From assembly GCF_005952805.1 (NCBI RefSeq), contig NZ_CP040709.1, positions 3,286,001 through 3,350,000 on the forward strand: a stretch of DNA of 64,000 bases, read 5' to 3'. How positions within the stretch are numbered: the first letter of the stretch is position 1; every line of letters starts with the position of its first letter. The stretch comes from Inhella inkyongensis. GTDB lineage: Bacteria > Pseudomonadota > Gammaproteobacteria > Burkholderiales > Burkholderiaceae_C. The notes under the pieces were generated by a model. That model worked only from the letters and a program-made list of their open reading frames with translations, did no database searches and was not told the origin of the DNA. Of the stretch, positions 37,101 to 49,603 are shown piece after piece. Both the position numbers and the translations under genes were made by a program.

Positions 37101-38431
37101 CGAGTGGTCGTCAACCGCCCGTCAAATTGGGGACGCGGTGTGCTGCCGCCATCCTGCTGTCCGATCAAACTCGTCCCATCCAGCTGATAACCATCGGAGG
37201 AGTTCCAATAACCATCAGTCGACAGAATCGCAAAGTTCTTCTGACAAGAATACTGAACCGGATCCCTTGACTGCCCAGTAGCCTTGTTTGCATAGTATCT
37301 CCCAACGCGCGCCAATGCCCGGCGCAGTGGCGTGTTACCAGAGGGGGAGGCAGAATTGAACTGCCGATAAAACTCTGACTTCTGTGTCGAATCAAAATCA
37401 GCAATATCGAGCGCCGGAGTTTCGTCAGAGTAGTTAATGAGCGACAAGCCAACGCGGAACTTGTCATCCATCCCCGCGAAGGCTCGGGACATACCGGTTC
37501 GCATCATCCACATTCTAACGCTGTAGTATTTTTGCCAATTGGCATAGTTTTGCGCCTCAGTTGAACTGGGCGTAACAATGACCGCGTCAAATAGGGCGGC
37601 ATTGGGCCCGCCAATCTCCGAATTGCACTCCGCGTAGAAATTTGTGCTGGTATCCAACCCAGAGGTCGTGTACTTGAAGCTCAACGGCGGATTCGCGGTC
37701 GCGTCTCCTTTGTAAACGTAGTACACATTGTCAATTGGCGAACCTATACCAACAAAGGGTTCGCTCATCGTTCCTGAACCCACTGCCATTGCCACTTGAA
37801 TTTTCAGCTGATTGGTACTGGCTGACCACTCGGCGATCTTGCCGACAATGTAGCGATCAGAGACAAGGTACGTATTGCCACGCCAATCGGTTGCCGAGCC
37901 GATCAGTGTCACAACACCCCCAATCTTGTAATAGCTCGATTGGTCGCCTCGAACTGTTACAGAAATCGGGCCTGTAGTAACGACCGAATGAGTGGCAGGG
38001 CTCGTTACCAGATCAAGACGGGTCAAATTGCCGACGGCACCACTCACAAAGTTATAAGAGACACTCGGAGCAGCCCCACCGAGAAACGCCGTGCTGGCCG
38101 CGGATTCACTGGTTCCATCGGCTTTCTTCGGCAGCTCATAAATAGTCCCAGGCTTGTAGCCCAAACCATTGCAATGCGCAGATCTCCGGCCATACTTTTC
38201 ATTGTTGGCGGAAGTCCCGTACTTGGCCTCATCAGGCATATAGTCCCAAGACATACTGCCCGAGTTATCCATGATAAACATCAGGTTAGGCTTGACCACG
38301 ACCTGAGGGCGCGTAAACATAGGTTCGGTGGCAATATCGACAACACCACTCTGAGCACCAGCTTGGCCCACATAGAACAGCAGTAGCGATGAAGCCACAA
38401 CCAGTCTCTTCGCGAAAGTTCCACTCAACAT
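34184..38431 (-). CDS. pilY1: Type IV pilus tip adhesin / assembly factor PilY1
   Basis: A 1415-residue exported protein with a signal peptide (cleavage near residue 26), a von Willebrand A-like domain opening at IMDNSGSMSW (metal-site D55, S57, S59), a long Thr/Ser-rich stretch (about 440-680) and a C-terminal PilY1 beta-propeller with GYFALDITDP, FYAGDLAGGVWRFD and the SGTSWLYELD end. PilY1 sits at the pilus tip with the minor pilins and serves adhesion, surface sensing and assembly. The metal-binding D-x-D-x-D-G loop common just before YAGDL is not recognisable here. The gene is more AT-rich than its neighbours. It is coupled to the TonB-like gene downstream. Confidence 0.94.
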   Translation of the reverse strand: MLSGTFAKRLVVASSLLLFYVGQAGAQSGVVDIATEPMFTRPQVVVKPNLMFIMDNSGSMSWDYMPDEAKYGTSANNEKYGRRSAHCNGLGYKPGTIYELPKKADGTSESAASTAFLGGAAPSVSYNFVSGAVGNLTRLDLVTSPATHSVVTTGPISVTVRGDQSSYYKIGGVVTLIGSATDWRGNTYLVSDRYIVGKIAEWSASTNQLKIQVAMAVGSGTMSEPFVGIGSPIDNVYYVYKGDATANPPLSFKYTTSGLDTSTNFYAECNSEIGGPNAALFDAVIVTPSSTEAQNYANWQKYYSVRMWMMRTGMSRAFAGMDDKFRVGLSLINYSDETPALDIADFDSTQKSEFYRQFNSASPSGNTPLRRALARVGRYYANKATGQSRDPVQYSCQKNFAILSTDGYWNSSDGYQLDGTSLIGQQDGGSTPRPQFDGRLTTTRLTEKWDTIDEYRETTTTRSNRLKTVKSRIYTPTKGQLRTFYVDKGSCGSGRRYYERQITSYDIRDVSEVTTQTEISWEDVVTQRVTETTPRTRVVETVNGTLSSDITTAGSTVVNKVTESSSQTMLPDVVRPPDSKSLGTDQTSPRLVSVSNAGCLSARPADHNKVVDAPAVTTAPVSQTLSSGLSATVKGTPVVTKTSPVTTVGAKTSTTSTTSTNGSDNSLADAAMYYYATDLRTTALGNCGGPSGRDLCKNNVPKAGQFDDANWQHMTTYSLSVGQNGILKWDPNYQTQASGDFADLRAGSKDWPVPSSNAGAANIDDLWHAAVNGRGKFFTASDPDSLSVGLNSILSSLQGLVGSASAAATSSLEPVAGDNGVYVASFKSVDWTGDLRKYEFIGSQVVLTKTASDGTLVDAAKWSAADQLQKRTSPRSIYFAAGAAGALTREEFTYSKLSSVQKAYFDDACSKAPALSQCGSLSAADLAAVNSGANLVEFLRGNVNPLFRNRAGILGDIVSSSPVYVGKPPFKYSLPGYSSFVAAKSTRAKVVLVGANDGMLHAFDEATGEERWAYVPGLVMSKLYRLADRNYESKHTFTVDGSAIVADVSDANGVWRTIVVVGLNAGGVGYFALDITDPVDPKPLWEYAGSGALGLTFSNPIVTRRSDGRWIVAFASGYNSGAEDRMVYIDANTGVFIDELRTGASVGLSKLSAWVEDGEQNIASRFYAGDLAGGVWRFDIDGNFQPASGVLKLASLVGPTGAPQPVTTQIQVAELKYNAVKYPVLFVGTGKYLGSSDISTTAVQSIYAFKDPLTNAAYSVLRDELVEQTLAPDVSKPSRRVIDPASPKVDWAAKSGWYVDLPAGERVDVDMQISGRLLKAAGNLPGGSADECEAGKSGTSWLYELDVISGKGESNKLPEMVAGLTTVIGDTGPVTIITGKGGAVSTQKEPPCADCTAATGARQPAKRSSWRELTN

Positions 38432-38465
38432 TTCTATCTCCTCAGCGCTACCCGCAGGCTAGCCC

Positions 38466-39173
38466 TTAAAAGAACACCATCGTTTCAGAGTAGCTCACCG
38501 TCCCCCGGACACCAGTTACCCTTGTGATAATTCTGTAGTAAGCCACTTGCGGCGGCACGGTGCGAGGCCTTGGATTGGCCTTCCCGTAGCGTTTGTCACC
38601 CTTTTCAATCGCGTCGGTATCGTCCACTCCAACAACACTTGATGGGCGCAGACAGTTGTTACCTTGAACTGGGCCTACAGAGGCACACATCCGCGTTATG
38701 TAGTACTGAATCGTCATGCCAGGCAGCGTTCCAGCCGGGGGTTGCACACTAACCGGTTGCCCGATACATGCGCCAACTGTTCGGCCATTCAGTCCTGATG
38801 CAGCGCAGCTATTGCCGTCCCAATCAATTAGCACGGCTGGCGTATTGGCAGGAAGGTCGGATCTGGGCCCCCCCCCTTCAAGAGCAGGTAGCAGCGTGGC
38901 AGAATATCCGCTAGCTGGAATATTATTGTCAAGATTGGCCTGATTATTCAACCAATTGATTGCGCTCTCGGCCCCGACCGAACTCGCAGCCAGAGTTTCC
39001 TGCTTGAAACTCACATTTCCGAGGACCAACAAACCAGAGTCAACTGCCCGTAGTAGCGCGACGGCGCCCAGTGTCAAAGTCACCAGACCCAGCAACGCAA
39101 ATACCAAGGATATTCCACGCTGGTGGCTTGGGGACCAACGGCGTGCAGCGACATGGTGCTCTCTAGGAATCAT
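38466..39173 (-). CDS. pilX: Minor pilin PilX
   Basis: A 235-residue class III-type minor pilin with a 20-residue leader (ending HQRG) before a hydrophobic helix (ISLVFALLGLVTLTLG). Position 5 of the mature form is Phe instead of Glu, as in tip-type pseudopilins such as GspK, which would place it at the pilus apex. The C-terminal half has Cys pairs likely to form disulfides and ends in SETMVFF. The position between pilW and pilY1 supports PilX. It starts 135 bases after the pilW stop, the largest gap in the operon. Confidence 0.88.
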   Translation of the reverse strand: MIPREHHVAARRWSPSHQRGISLVFALLGLVTLTLGAVALLRAVDSGLLVLGNVSFKQETLAASSVGAESAINWLNNQANLDNNIPASGYSATLLPALEGGGPRSDLPANTPAVLIDWDGNSCAASGLNGRTVGACIGQPVSVQPPAGTLPGMTIQYYITRMCASVGPVQGNNCLRPSSVVGVDDTDAIEKGDKRYGKANPRPRTVPPQVAYYRIITRVTGVRGTVSYSETMVFF

Positions 39174-39308
39174 GCAGTATCTCTTTTGAGGTCACTATCA
39201 GCTTGCGTTTTTGCGGCCTGCAGACTGCGTGCCAGCGAAACACCAAACATAGCTGTCAGCACGAGGCCGAGCCGAGCCAAGTGAGTTGCACATATGGGTC
39301 ATTCGGGA

Positions 39309-40427
39309 TCAAGGTGTTGGGGCCGGTGGCGTGATCACCCCAATCACCGCGTCAGCACGAGAGATAACATTGCGCAATGGGATCACCGATTCAAAGACTT
39401 TGTACCGATACCTTTTCCAATCAGTCGCGCCGCCCGTCCTCAGCCTGAGGCAGCTTGACGCTCCGCAGGCATAACTACCAGTGGTCACCGCGCTGCTGCC
39501 AAGATTCCACTCCGGAGCAGACAGCGTTACGTCCTCTTTTTCAAATTGAGCGCTGCGCGCGAGTACCGCAACTCGTATGCTGCGAACTGCCAACCATTGA
39601 GCATTGCTAGTCGGTAAAACCTGGTCGTATAGATCCACCACATCATCACCATTCGTATCCTTCCCATAAAGCGCCATCAAATCTACGATGTTGCTCTGGA
39701 CTCTCTGCACTGAGCCAGCGCGCGCAATATTCCGCGTGTCAACAGTTAAATTATTGTTTGCATCGATGGAATATGTTTGATCGATCAATTGCCCGAGATT
39801 TATGGCAATAGTGGCCGTCGTCGGAGCGAGATCCGGAAAAACCGCCGTACTCCAACCATTGGCACTGGAGATCGGGATCGCGTTTTGCGCCACAACCGCC
39901 CCAGCCTCCAGCACCTGGCAATTGGCATCTACCCCGCTTGTTAAAAGCAAAAAATCTCCCTGGTCGACCCCCAAAGACGAAACAACATTCAAAACAGTGG
40001 CACCCGCCACATAAAATGGCGCTGCTGTCGTTATCGGTATCGAAAACTGCGGCTTTGAACTCCTGATCACCCGTACTGCATCAGGCGCGTTGGCCCCACC
40101 TGCTGTGATCAGTACCGGCCCCAGTCTTGCAGGCAAGCCTGCAATTGCCACGCCACTCTTTTCCGCTGAAAGAATGCAACCGAGAGCATTGCCTTCGGTT
40201 GCTATCCCATAACCAGCAGTTTTTAGGCTTCTTTGAATTTCATATAGAGCAAGTCCGCCACTCACTTGAGCATCCGTGCCGGAGGTCGAACCCCGCCGCC
40301 AACCTTCCGACACGGCCAGTACCTTGGCTACAAGCACAGTCGCAAACAGGCCAATGGCAACGCCAATCATTACCTCAATCAAGGTGAATCCACCTGATGC
40401 TTCTCGAGCGCACCCAGAGGTTTTCAT
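39309..40427 (-). CDS. pilW: Minor pilin PilW
   Basis: A 372-residue minor pilin with leader MKTSGCAREASGG cleaved before FTLIEVMIGVAIGL (Glu5 present), then the large beta-rich domain typical of PilW. The usual C-terminal element (RYKVFESVIPLRNV) is followed by a tail ISRADAVIGVITPPAPTP. It follows the pilV stop by one base. After its stop, another frame stays open for 16 more codons with plausible residues; whether the tail is shifted cannot be told from sequence alone. Together with FimT, PilV and PilX it should form the priming tip complex. Confidence 0.92.
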   Translation of the reverse strand: MKTSGCAREASGGFTLIEVMIGVAIGLFATVLVAKVLAVSEGWRRGSTSGTDAQVSGGLALYEIQRSLKTAGYGIATEGNALGCILSAEKSGVAIAGLPARLGPVLITAGGANAPDAVRVIRSSKPQFSIPITTAAPFYVAGATVLNVVSSLGVDQGDFLLLTSGVDANCQVLEAGAVVAQNAIPISSANGWSTAVFPDLAPTTATIAINLGQLIDQTYSIDANNNLTVDTRNIARAGSVQRVQSNIVDLMALYGKDTNGDDVVDLYDQVLPTSNAQWLAVRSIRVAVLARSAQFEKEDVTLSAPEWNLGSSAVTTGSYACGASSCLRLRTGGATDWKRYRYKVFESVIPLRNVISRADAVIGVITPPAPTP

Positions 40428-40428
40428 T

Positions 40429-40830
40429 TCATGGATTCCAAGTCATCGATGCGACGTATTGATGCGCCTGGCCGTTTGGCTCCGCCCAATTCAGCGTTAC
40501 CGTAACAAGTCCACTGGTCGCATTGCGGGCAATTGCCGGAGTCCCTGCCCCTGGCAACAATCTGCTGACCTTCGCCAGCCAATCTGCACAGCGTGAATAA
40601 GTTGCACAGTTGGCTGTTTGATATTGAGTCAGATTCGACTGATGATCTGTTTGAATTAAGGCGAACAAATCTTCAGCCAAATTAACAGCATCCGATCGGA
40701 TTTTTCCCGTCGTCTGCGCCTGCGTCATAGCCGCTTGCAAGCCTATCAGGCCAAGTATTCCAATTGAAAATATCAATATTGCGACCAATGCTTCCAGGAT
40801 CGCAACTCCCTGCGTTTTGTGCTTGTTCAT
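40429..40830 (-). CDS. pilV: Minor pilin PilV
   Basis: A 133-residue minor pilin with a short leader (MNKHKTQG) before VAILEALVAILIFSIGILGL; the Glu at position 5 of the mature protein is kept. The C-terminal domain has two Cys (about residues 74 and 80) close together and ends in ASMTWNP. The order fimT-pilV-pilW-pilX-pilY1 supports the name. Confidence 0.9.
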   Translation of the reverse strand: MNKHKTQGVAILEALVAILIFSIGILGLIGLQAAMTQAQTTGKIRSDAVNLAEDLFALIQTDHQSNLTQYQTANCATYSRCADWLAKVSRLLPGAGTPAIARNATSGLVTVTLNWAEPNGQAHQYVASMTWNP

Positions 40831-40843
40831 CGCCTTTCACTCC

Positions 40844-41446
40844 TCACAACGGGCATGCCCGAGGATCGCCCGCTGCAACGCCGTGTTCGCACATTCGTAC
40901 CAGGCCGCCTGACTCCACCACCACCCTCAGTCGGCGTCCTTGCCCATTCGTGGCTTCTACATCGATTGTGTAACGTGTCGCTACGGCAGGAGCCTGGCCC
41001 AAGCCGTTAAAAATGACCCTGTTAATCGAATTGCCGGCGTCATCAACGGCAGCCACTTTCAATGCAGTGGAATTCTCTTCGGCCTTCGATCGCTGAACCA
41101 ATTGCGGTGCGGCAGTCAGCGATGGCGCAGCTCCGCAAGCAGCCGTGGGATCGGAAATGCTCACGACCCAGGCGGCCGACTGCGAAGACAACACGCAAGC
41201 GTTACCCGGAATTCGAGATCCTGTGTCCTCTACCATCCAAAAACCCACCGCAGTGTTTCTGCGCAAAGCCTCAGCTCGAGCAATACTTAATCCGTTCTTA
41301 ATAGATTCGGCACCAGATCTAACTCGAAGATCCCTAATCCAATCCGCAACAGAGGGCGCCACAAGTGCCAGCGTCAACACCAACAAAGCCATCACCACGA
41401 CCGCCTCTATAAGAGTCATGCCGCGTATGAATTCTTGCTTCAACAT
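40844..41446 (-). CDS. fimT: Minor pilin FimT/FimU (GspH-like)
   Basis: A 200-residue pseudopilin with leader MLKQEFIRG before [19 protein letters not shown]. The first mature residue would be Met instead of Phe, which PilD tolerates. The GspH/FimT domain follows ([22 protein letters not shown] is the characteristic helix), and two Cys lie near the C-terminus. The start overlaps the end of pilE by seven bases. FimU is an equally acceptable name. Confidence 0.9.
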   Translation of the reverse strand: MLKQEFIRGMTLIEAVVVMALLVLTLALVAPSVADWIRDLRVRSGAESIKNGLSIARAEALRRNTAVGFWMVEDTGSRIPGNACVLSSQSAAWVVSISDPTAACGAAPSLTAAPQLVQRSKAEENSTALKVAAVDDAGNSINRVIFNGLGQAPAVATRYTIDVEATNGQGRRLRVVVESGGLVRMCEHGVAAGDPRACPL

Positions 41447-41880
41447 TCGTCGCCTCTCATAAGCCAGCAGCTCTTACCCGATGCCCCTCCCTTGAATGTC
41501 ACCGTGGTTGGATTATTGTCCTGATCAATAGTGTACTCATGCCCATCAGCAGGCGTGCCGGCCTTTCCAGTTGCGGTTGCAATATAACCTTGCCCACTAT
41601 TCTGCAAAACGCAAGTAATGGTGAATTTGTCCGCCAGTTTTCCCAGGTCAATAGTCCCATTACTGCAACTGGCGGCGCCGAAATTTCTGAAATCCTGATA
41701 ATACTGCTCAAGCTTTACACGTAGCGTGGACAGCCCTGCAGTGCCATCCGGTAGTGCTCCACGACGTACGTAATCTCGGTACGATGGCAGCGCCACTGCG
41801 GCCAAGATCCCCACAATTGCCACAGTAATCATCAACTCAATGAGCGTGAATCCGTTCGGTAGACAGTTTTTCGCTTTCAT
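41440..41880 (-). CDS. pilE: Type IV pilin PilE (minor pilin operon)
   Basis: A 146-residue type IVa pilin-like protein with leader [10 protein letters not shown] cleaved before [24 protein letters not shown], the classic N-terminal helix with Glu5. The globular domain has a C-terminal disulfide candidate and ends [12 protein letters not shown]. At this position (first gene before fimT) the homologues are usually minor PilE proteins, not the major subunit PilA. The ribosome binding site is AGGAAC, 10 bases upstream. No gene lies upstream for 627 bases. Confidence 0.92.
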   Translation of the reverse strand: MKAKNCLPNGFTLIELMITVAIVGILAAVALPSYRDYVRRGALPDGTAGLSTLRVKLEQYYQDFRNFGAASCSNGTIDLGKLADKFTITCVLQNSGQGYIATATGKAGTPADGHEYTIDQDNNPTTVTFKGGASGKSCWLMRGDEC

Positions 41881-42507
41881 GGCCTACAAGTTCCTCGGTC
41901 TGATTCATCTTGGCGTGTGTCAACGCCACGCCGGGCACCGTCAACTGGTGTGCGGTCCGCACATGTCTTATCGTCCTTGAATTCGCGGTAAGGGACATCA
42001 TGCCTGCCAAGGAGTCTCGGCACCGCGCAAAAGTCACAGTGGGGGGCGACGACCAGATCTTCGATGCATTACCCGCGACAGGCGGCACCAATTTGTATCA
42101 GCGCGAAAGCCCGTGTTGATAGCTCAGCACTCGGCCTTTGTGGCCCGTCCCCATCCGCCTTCACTGGTGTCCATCTAGGGCAAGAGCCGCTGTGCTTTGC
42201 GAAGCAGCTACTGTTCGTCGGACCGGGCTGGGACAAAACGATGTAATAACTAGCGCCTCTCCGGCGCACTGGACGGCGTTAGCTGGGCCGCCATCGGCTT
42301 CACGCTTTTGAGTTGGGGCTCGTCACCGGCCTGCACTGCCCCCCCCCCGACGGCCACACAACCTCGATTGGCAATCCGCATGACCCAGGACCGCAGCAGT
42401 GTGCGCAAAGTAGGGCAAAACTTGGCCAGTTCTGCCGTTAAGGTTCACCGCGCGCTTGGGGCGCGCGCAGAATGTCTAGCGCCTGTATGCACAGCGGAGG
42501 TAGCCGA
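41881..42507 (+). other. 627-bp region without a convincing gene (upstream of pilE, downstream of gltD)
   Basis: Short open frames occur on both strands, but none has a ribosome binding site, codon use or residues that look real. The region must hold the pilE promoter; TTGACA-like boxes are present on the minus strand near 41920, without a clear -10. Other visible features are a C10 homopolymer at 42339-42348 and a GC-rich palindrome (CGCGCGC around TTGGGG, 42449-42468) just past the gltD stop, which has no T-run. Base composition is intermediate between the AT-rich pilin operon and the GC-rich gltBD. Confidence 0.6.
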
Positions 42508-43995
42508 TCATCGATGCAAAAGGCTGCACCCTTTAAGGAACTGATCCACCGCCCGCGCCGCCTGGCGCCCTTCCCGGATGGCCCAGACCACCAGGCTCTG
42601 ACCCCGCCGCATATCGCCCGCCGCAAAAACCTTGGGGATCGGGGTGGCATAGCCGCCCACCGCATCGGTATGTGCCAGCGCGTTGCCGCGAGCATCGCGC
42701 GCCACGCCAAAAGATTCCAGCACGCTAGCCAGCGGCGCCGTGAAGCCCATGGCCAGCAGGACCAGGTCGGCCGGCCACTCCTTCTCACTACCGGGCACCT
42801 CCTTGAACTTGCTGCCCTGCCACTCCAACTGAACGGTGGTCAGGCTCTTCACACGCCCCTTGTCGCGGCCACTGCCCGGATTGAAGGACTTGGTCGCAAT
42901 CGCAAACACGCGTTCGCAGCCCTCCTGATGACTCGAACTGGTGCGTAGCTTGATGGGCCAGTAGGGCCAGGTGAGTGCGCGGTTCTCCTGTTCAGGCGGT
43001 TGCGGCATCAGCTCGAACTGGGTCACCGACAGAGCCCCATGGCGGTTGCTGGTGCCCACGCAGTCGCTGCCGGTATCGCCACCCCCAATCACGATCACAT
43101 GCTTGCCGGCGGCAGAAATCTGCCCTTTGACCTTGTCGCCGGCGTTGACCTTGTTCTGCTGCGGCAAGAACTCCATCGCAAAGTGCACGCCGTCGAGCTC
43201 TCGGCCAGGCACCGGCAAATCGCGGGGCGTTTCGGCGCCGCCGGCGAGCAGCACCGCATCAAACTCGGTCTGCAGTTGTGCAGCGCTCACGACCTCGGTG
43301 GCCTCGTTCATCACCCGGGCGCCGGGGCCTTCCTTGGGCATATCCCCGACCAAAGTGTGGGTACGAAAGCGCACACCTTCCGCCTCCATCTGCGCCACGC
43401 GACGGTCGATGTGCATCTTTTCCAGCTTGAAGTCCGGGATGCCATAGCGAAGCAAACCACCGACTCTGCCATTCTTCTCGAACACGGTGACCGCATGACC
43501 GGCCCGCGCCAATTGCTGGGCCGCGGCCAGCCCAGCCGGGCCTGAGCCCACCACCGCAACGGTCTTGCCGCTGCGTTGCTGGGGGGGCTGGGGCTGGATC
43601 CACCCCTCGGCCCATCCCCGGTCGATGATGGCGTGTTCGATGGACTTGATGCCCACCGCGTCGCCATTCACGTTCACGGTGCATGCCGCTTCGCAAGGCG
43701 CCGGGCAAATCCGGCCGGTGAACTCTGGGAAGTTGTTGGTGCTGTGCAGCACCGCCAGCGCCGCCTGCCATTGCTGGCGATAGACCAGGTCATTGAAGTC
43801 CGGGATGACGTTGTTGATCGGGCAGCCGTTGTTGCAAAAGGGCGTACCGCAATCCATGCAGCGTGCGGCTTGGATCTTGCTGGCCGCCGCATCCAGGCCA
43901 ATGACGAACTCTTTGTAGTGGGTCAGGCGCGCCTTGACCGGGGCATAGCCCTCTTCGAGTCGCGCGTACTCCATGAAGCCAGTGGTCTTTCCCAT
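42508..43995 (-). CDS. gltD: Glutamate synthase (NADPH) small subunit
   Basis: GltD passes electrons from NADPH through FAD and two [4Fe-4S] clusters to GltB. The 495-residue protein has the N-terminal cysteine cluster ([14 protein letters not shown], then CPAPCEAAC), an FAD motif [18 protein letters not shown] near residue 150 and an NADPH motif [11 protein letters not shown]. The ATG is eight bases after AAGGAG; an in-frame TTG two codons earlier is too close to it. It follows gltB by 12 bases. Confidence 0.97.
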   Translation of the reverse strand: MGKTTGFMEYARLEEGYAPVKARLTHYKEFVIGLDAAASKIQAARCMDCGTPFCNNGCPINNVIPDFNDLVYRQQWQAALAVLHSTNNFPEFTGRICPAPCEAACTVNVNGDAVGIKSIEHAIIDRGWAEGWIQPQPPQQRSGKTVAVVGSGPAGLAAAQQLARAGHAVTVFEKNGRVGGLLRYGIPDFKLEKMHIDRRVAQMEAEGVRFRTHTLVGDMPKEGPGARVMNEATEVVSAAQLQTEFDAVLLAGGAETPRDLPVPGRELDGVHFAMEFLPQQNKVNAGDKVKGQISAAGKHVIVIGGGDTGSDCVGTSNRHGALSVTQFELMPQPPEQENRALTWPYWPIKLRTSSSHQEGCERVFAIATKSFNPGSGRDKGRVKSLTTVQLEWQGSKFKEVPGSEKEWPADLVLLAMGFTAPLASVLESFGVARDARGNALAHTDAVGGYATPIPKVFAAGDMRRGQSLVVWAIREGRQAARAVDQFLKGCSLLHR

Positions 43996-44007
43996 TGCCA
44001 ATACTCC

Positions 44008-48747
<4,740 letters not shown>

Positions 48748-48815
48748 CTTGGACTCCGGCAGGGAACTGCACGGAGCCTATCCGCTCAAAGGGCGTAACT
48801 CACTCGAAACCAAAT

Positions 48816-48827
48816 GGGGTCAGAGTC
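48816..48827 (+). repeat. RAYT-associated repeat, degenerate direct copy
   Basis: GGGGTCAGAGTC matches the element GGGGACAGAGTG at 48866-48877 in 10 of 12 positions and lies 50 bases to its left in the same orientation, outside the transposase gene. Confidence 0.65.
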
Positions 48828-48859
48828 AATAACAAAGACCAAGAAAGCAGGCTTCGCGG

Positions 48860-49558
48860 TTAATTGGGGACAGAGTGCAAGCGGGGACGCCCGACCGGCC
48901 TCGCGCTCATCGGCCGATCCAGTTGCTGCGCCAACTGGGATGCCCGGGCTGGGCTTAGCAGCGGCCAGCCCCCGTGAACATGGCGCCGCAGCTGACTCAG
49001 CAGGTCCGGTGCCAGCGGCTCGGCCAGGGCATGACGCCAGCGCAGCTCGCGCTCAAAGGGTGTGTTGCCCAGAGCCCAGTGCGCCGCGTGCTCGGCGATG
49101 AGCGGATCGCGACGCTGACCCAAGTGGTGGGCCGCGCTGCTCCAGGCGTAGTCAGCTGCGGTATCCACCAGCCCGGCTCGCTGGGGATGTTGCTCGATGT
49201 ATTGCAAAGCCGCTGCGTAGAACAGCGGGGCCTCGATCAGGGTGGTGCGGAAGCGCCCTTCCCACAACGTGCCGCAGCGTCCATGACGGCGATTGAAGCC
49301 GGCCACGTAGCGACGACCCAGGGTCTGCATGGCGCGGGCCAACCCGTCCGCCTCGTGCGGTGTGACCAGCAGGTGAATGTGGTTGGGCATCAACACATAG
49401 CCGTGGACCAGCACACCATGCAAACGCGTGGCCTCGCGCAGGGCGTCCAAATAGGCTTGGCGATCCGCATCGTCCATGAACACCGGTTGGCGGTTGTGGC
49501 CGCGCTGCAGAACATGATGCGGTTGACCGGCTAACACCAGCCGAGCCTGACGGGCCAT
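48860..49558 (-). CDS. REP-associated tyrosine transposase (RAYT, Y1_Tnp)
   Basis: A 232-residue HUH-type single-strand transposase of the RAYT branch. The metal-binding HUH is MPNHIHLLV (H60, H62) and the catalytic Tyr is Y120 in ALQYIEQHPQRAGLV. Typical family segments QRGHNRQPVF near the N-terminus and WEGRFRTTLI are present. The ATG follows GGAGAGG. RAYTs are usually single-copy, domesticated-like genes that act on REP or similar hairpin repeats. Inverted copies of a 12-base element flank it; the left copy is inside the last codons. It sits between gltB and dgt, splitting the usual dgt-gltBD linkage. Confidence 0.93.
   Translation of the reverse strand: MARQARLVLAGQPHHVLQRGHNRQPVFMDDADRQAYLDALREATRLHGVLVHGYVLMPNHIHLLVTPHEADGLARAMQTLGRRYVAGFNRRHGRCGTLWEGRFRTTLIEAPLFYAAALQYIEQHPQRAGLVDTAADYAWSSAAHHLGQRRDPLIAEHAAHWALGNTPFERELRWRHALAEPLAPDLLSQLRRHVHGGWPLLSPARASQLAQQLDRPMSARPVGRPRLHSVPN
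48866..48877 (+). repeat. RAYT-flanking inverted repeat, left copy
   Basis: GGGGACAGAGTG is the exact reverse complement of 49576-49587. It overlaps the last four sense codons of the transposase (His-Ser-Val-Pro), so the element and the gene end are shared. Confidence 0.8.
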
Positions 49559-49575
49559 GCGGCCTCTCCGGAAGT

Positions 49576-49587
49576 CACTCTGTCCCC
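49576..49587 (-). repeat. RAYT-flanking inverted repeat, right copy
   Basis: CACTCTGTCCCC on the plus strand is the exact reverse complement of 48866-48877. It lies 18 bases upstream of the transposase start, in its 5' leader. Confidence 0.8.
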
Positions 49588-49603
49588 TATTCTGAGGCGG
49601 GAA

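Noticed and set aside
34184..41880. AT-rich block considered as a prophage or genomic island
   Set aside because: There is no integrase, attachment-site repeat, tRNA junction or phage gene; every gene is a normal type IV pilus component, so allelic replacement or relaxed composition is the better reading.
41837..42269. Short frames on both strands upstream of pilE (60-84 codons)
   Set aside because: They overlap each other on opposite strands, lack ribosome binding sites and have no recognisable residues or segments.
42449..42468. GC-rich palindrome considered as the gltD terminator
   Set aside because: It lies just past gltD but has no T-run on either strand, so it was noted only as part of the intergenic region.
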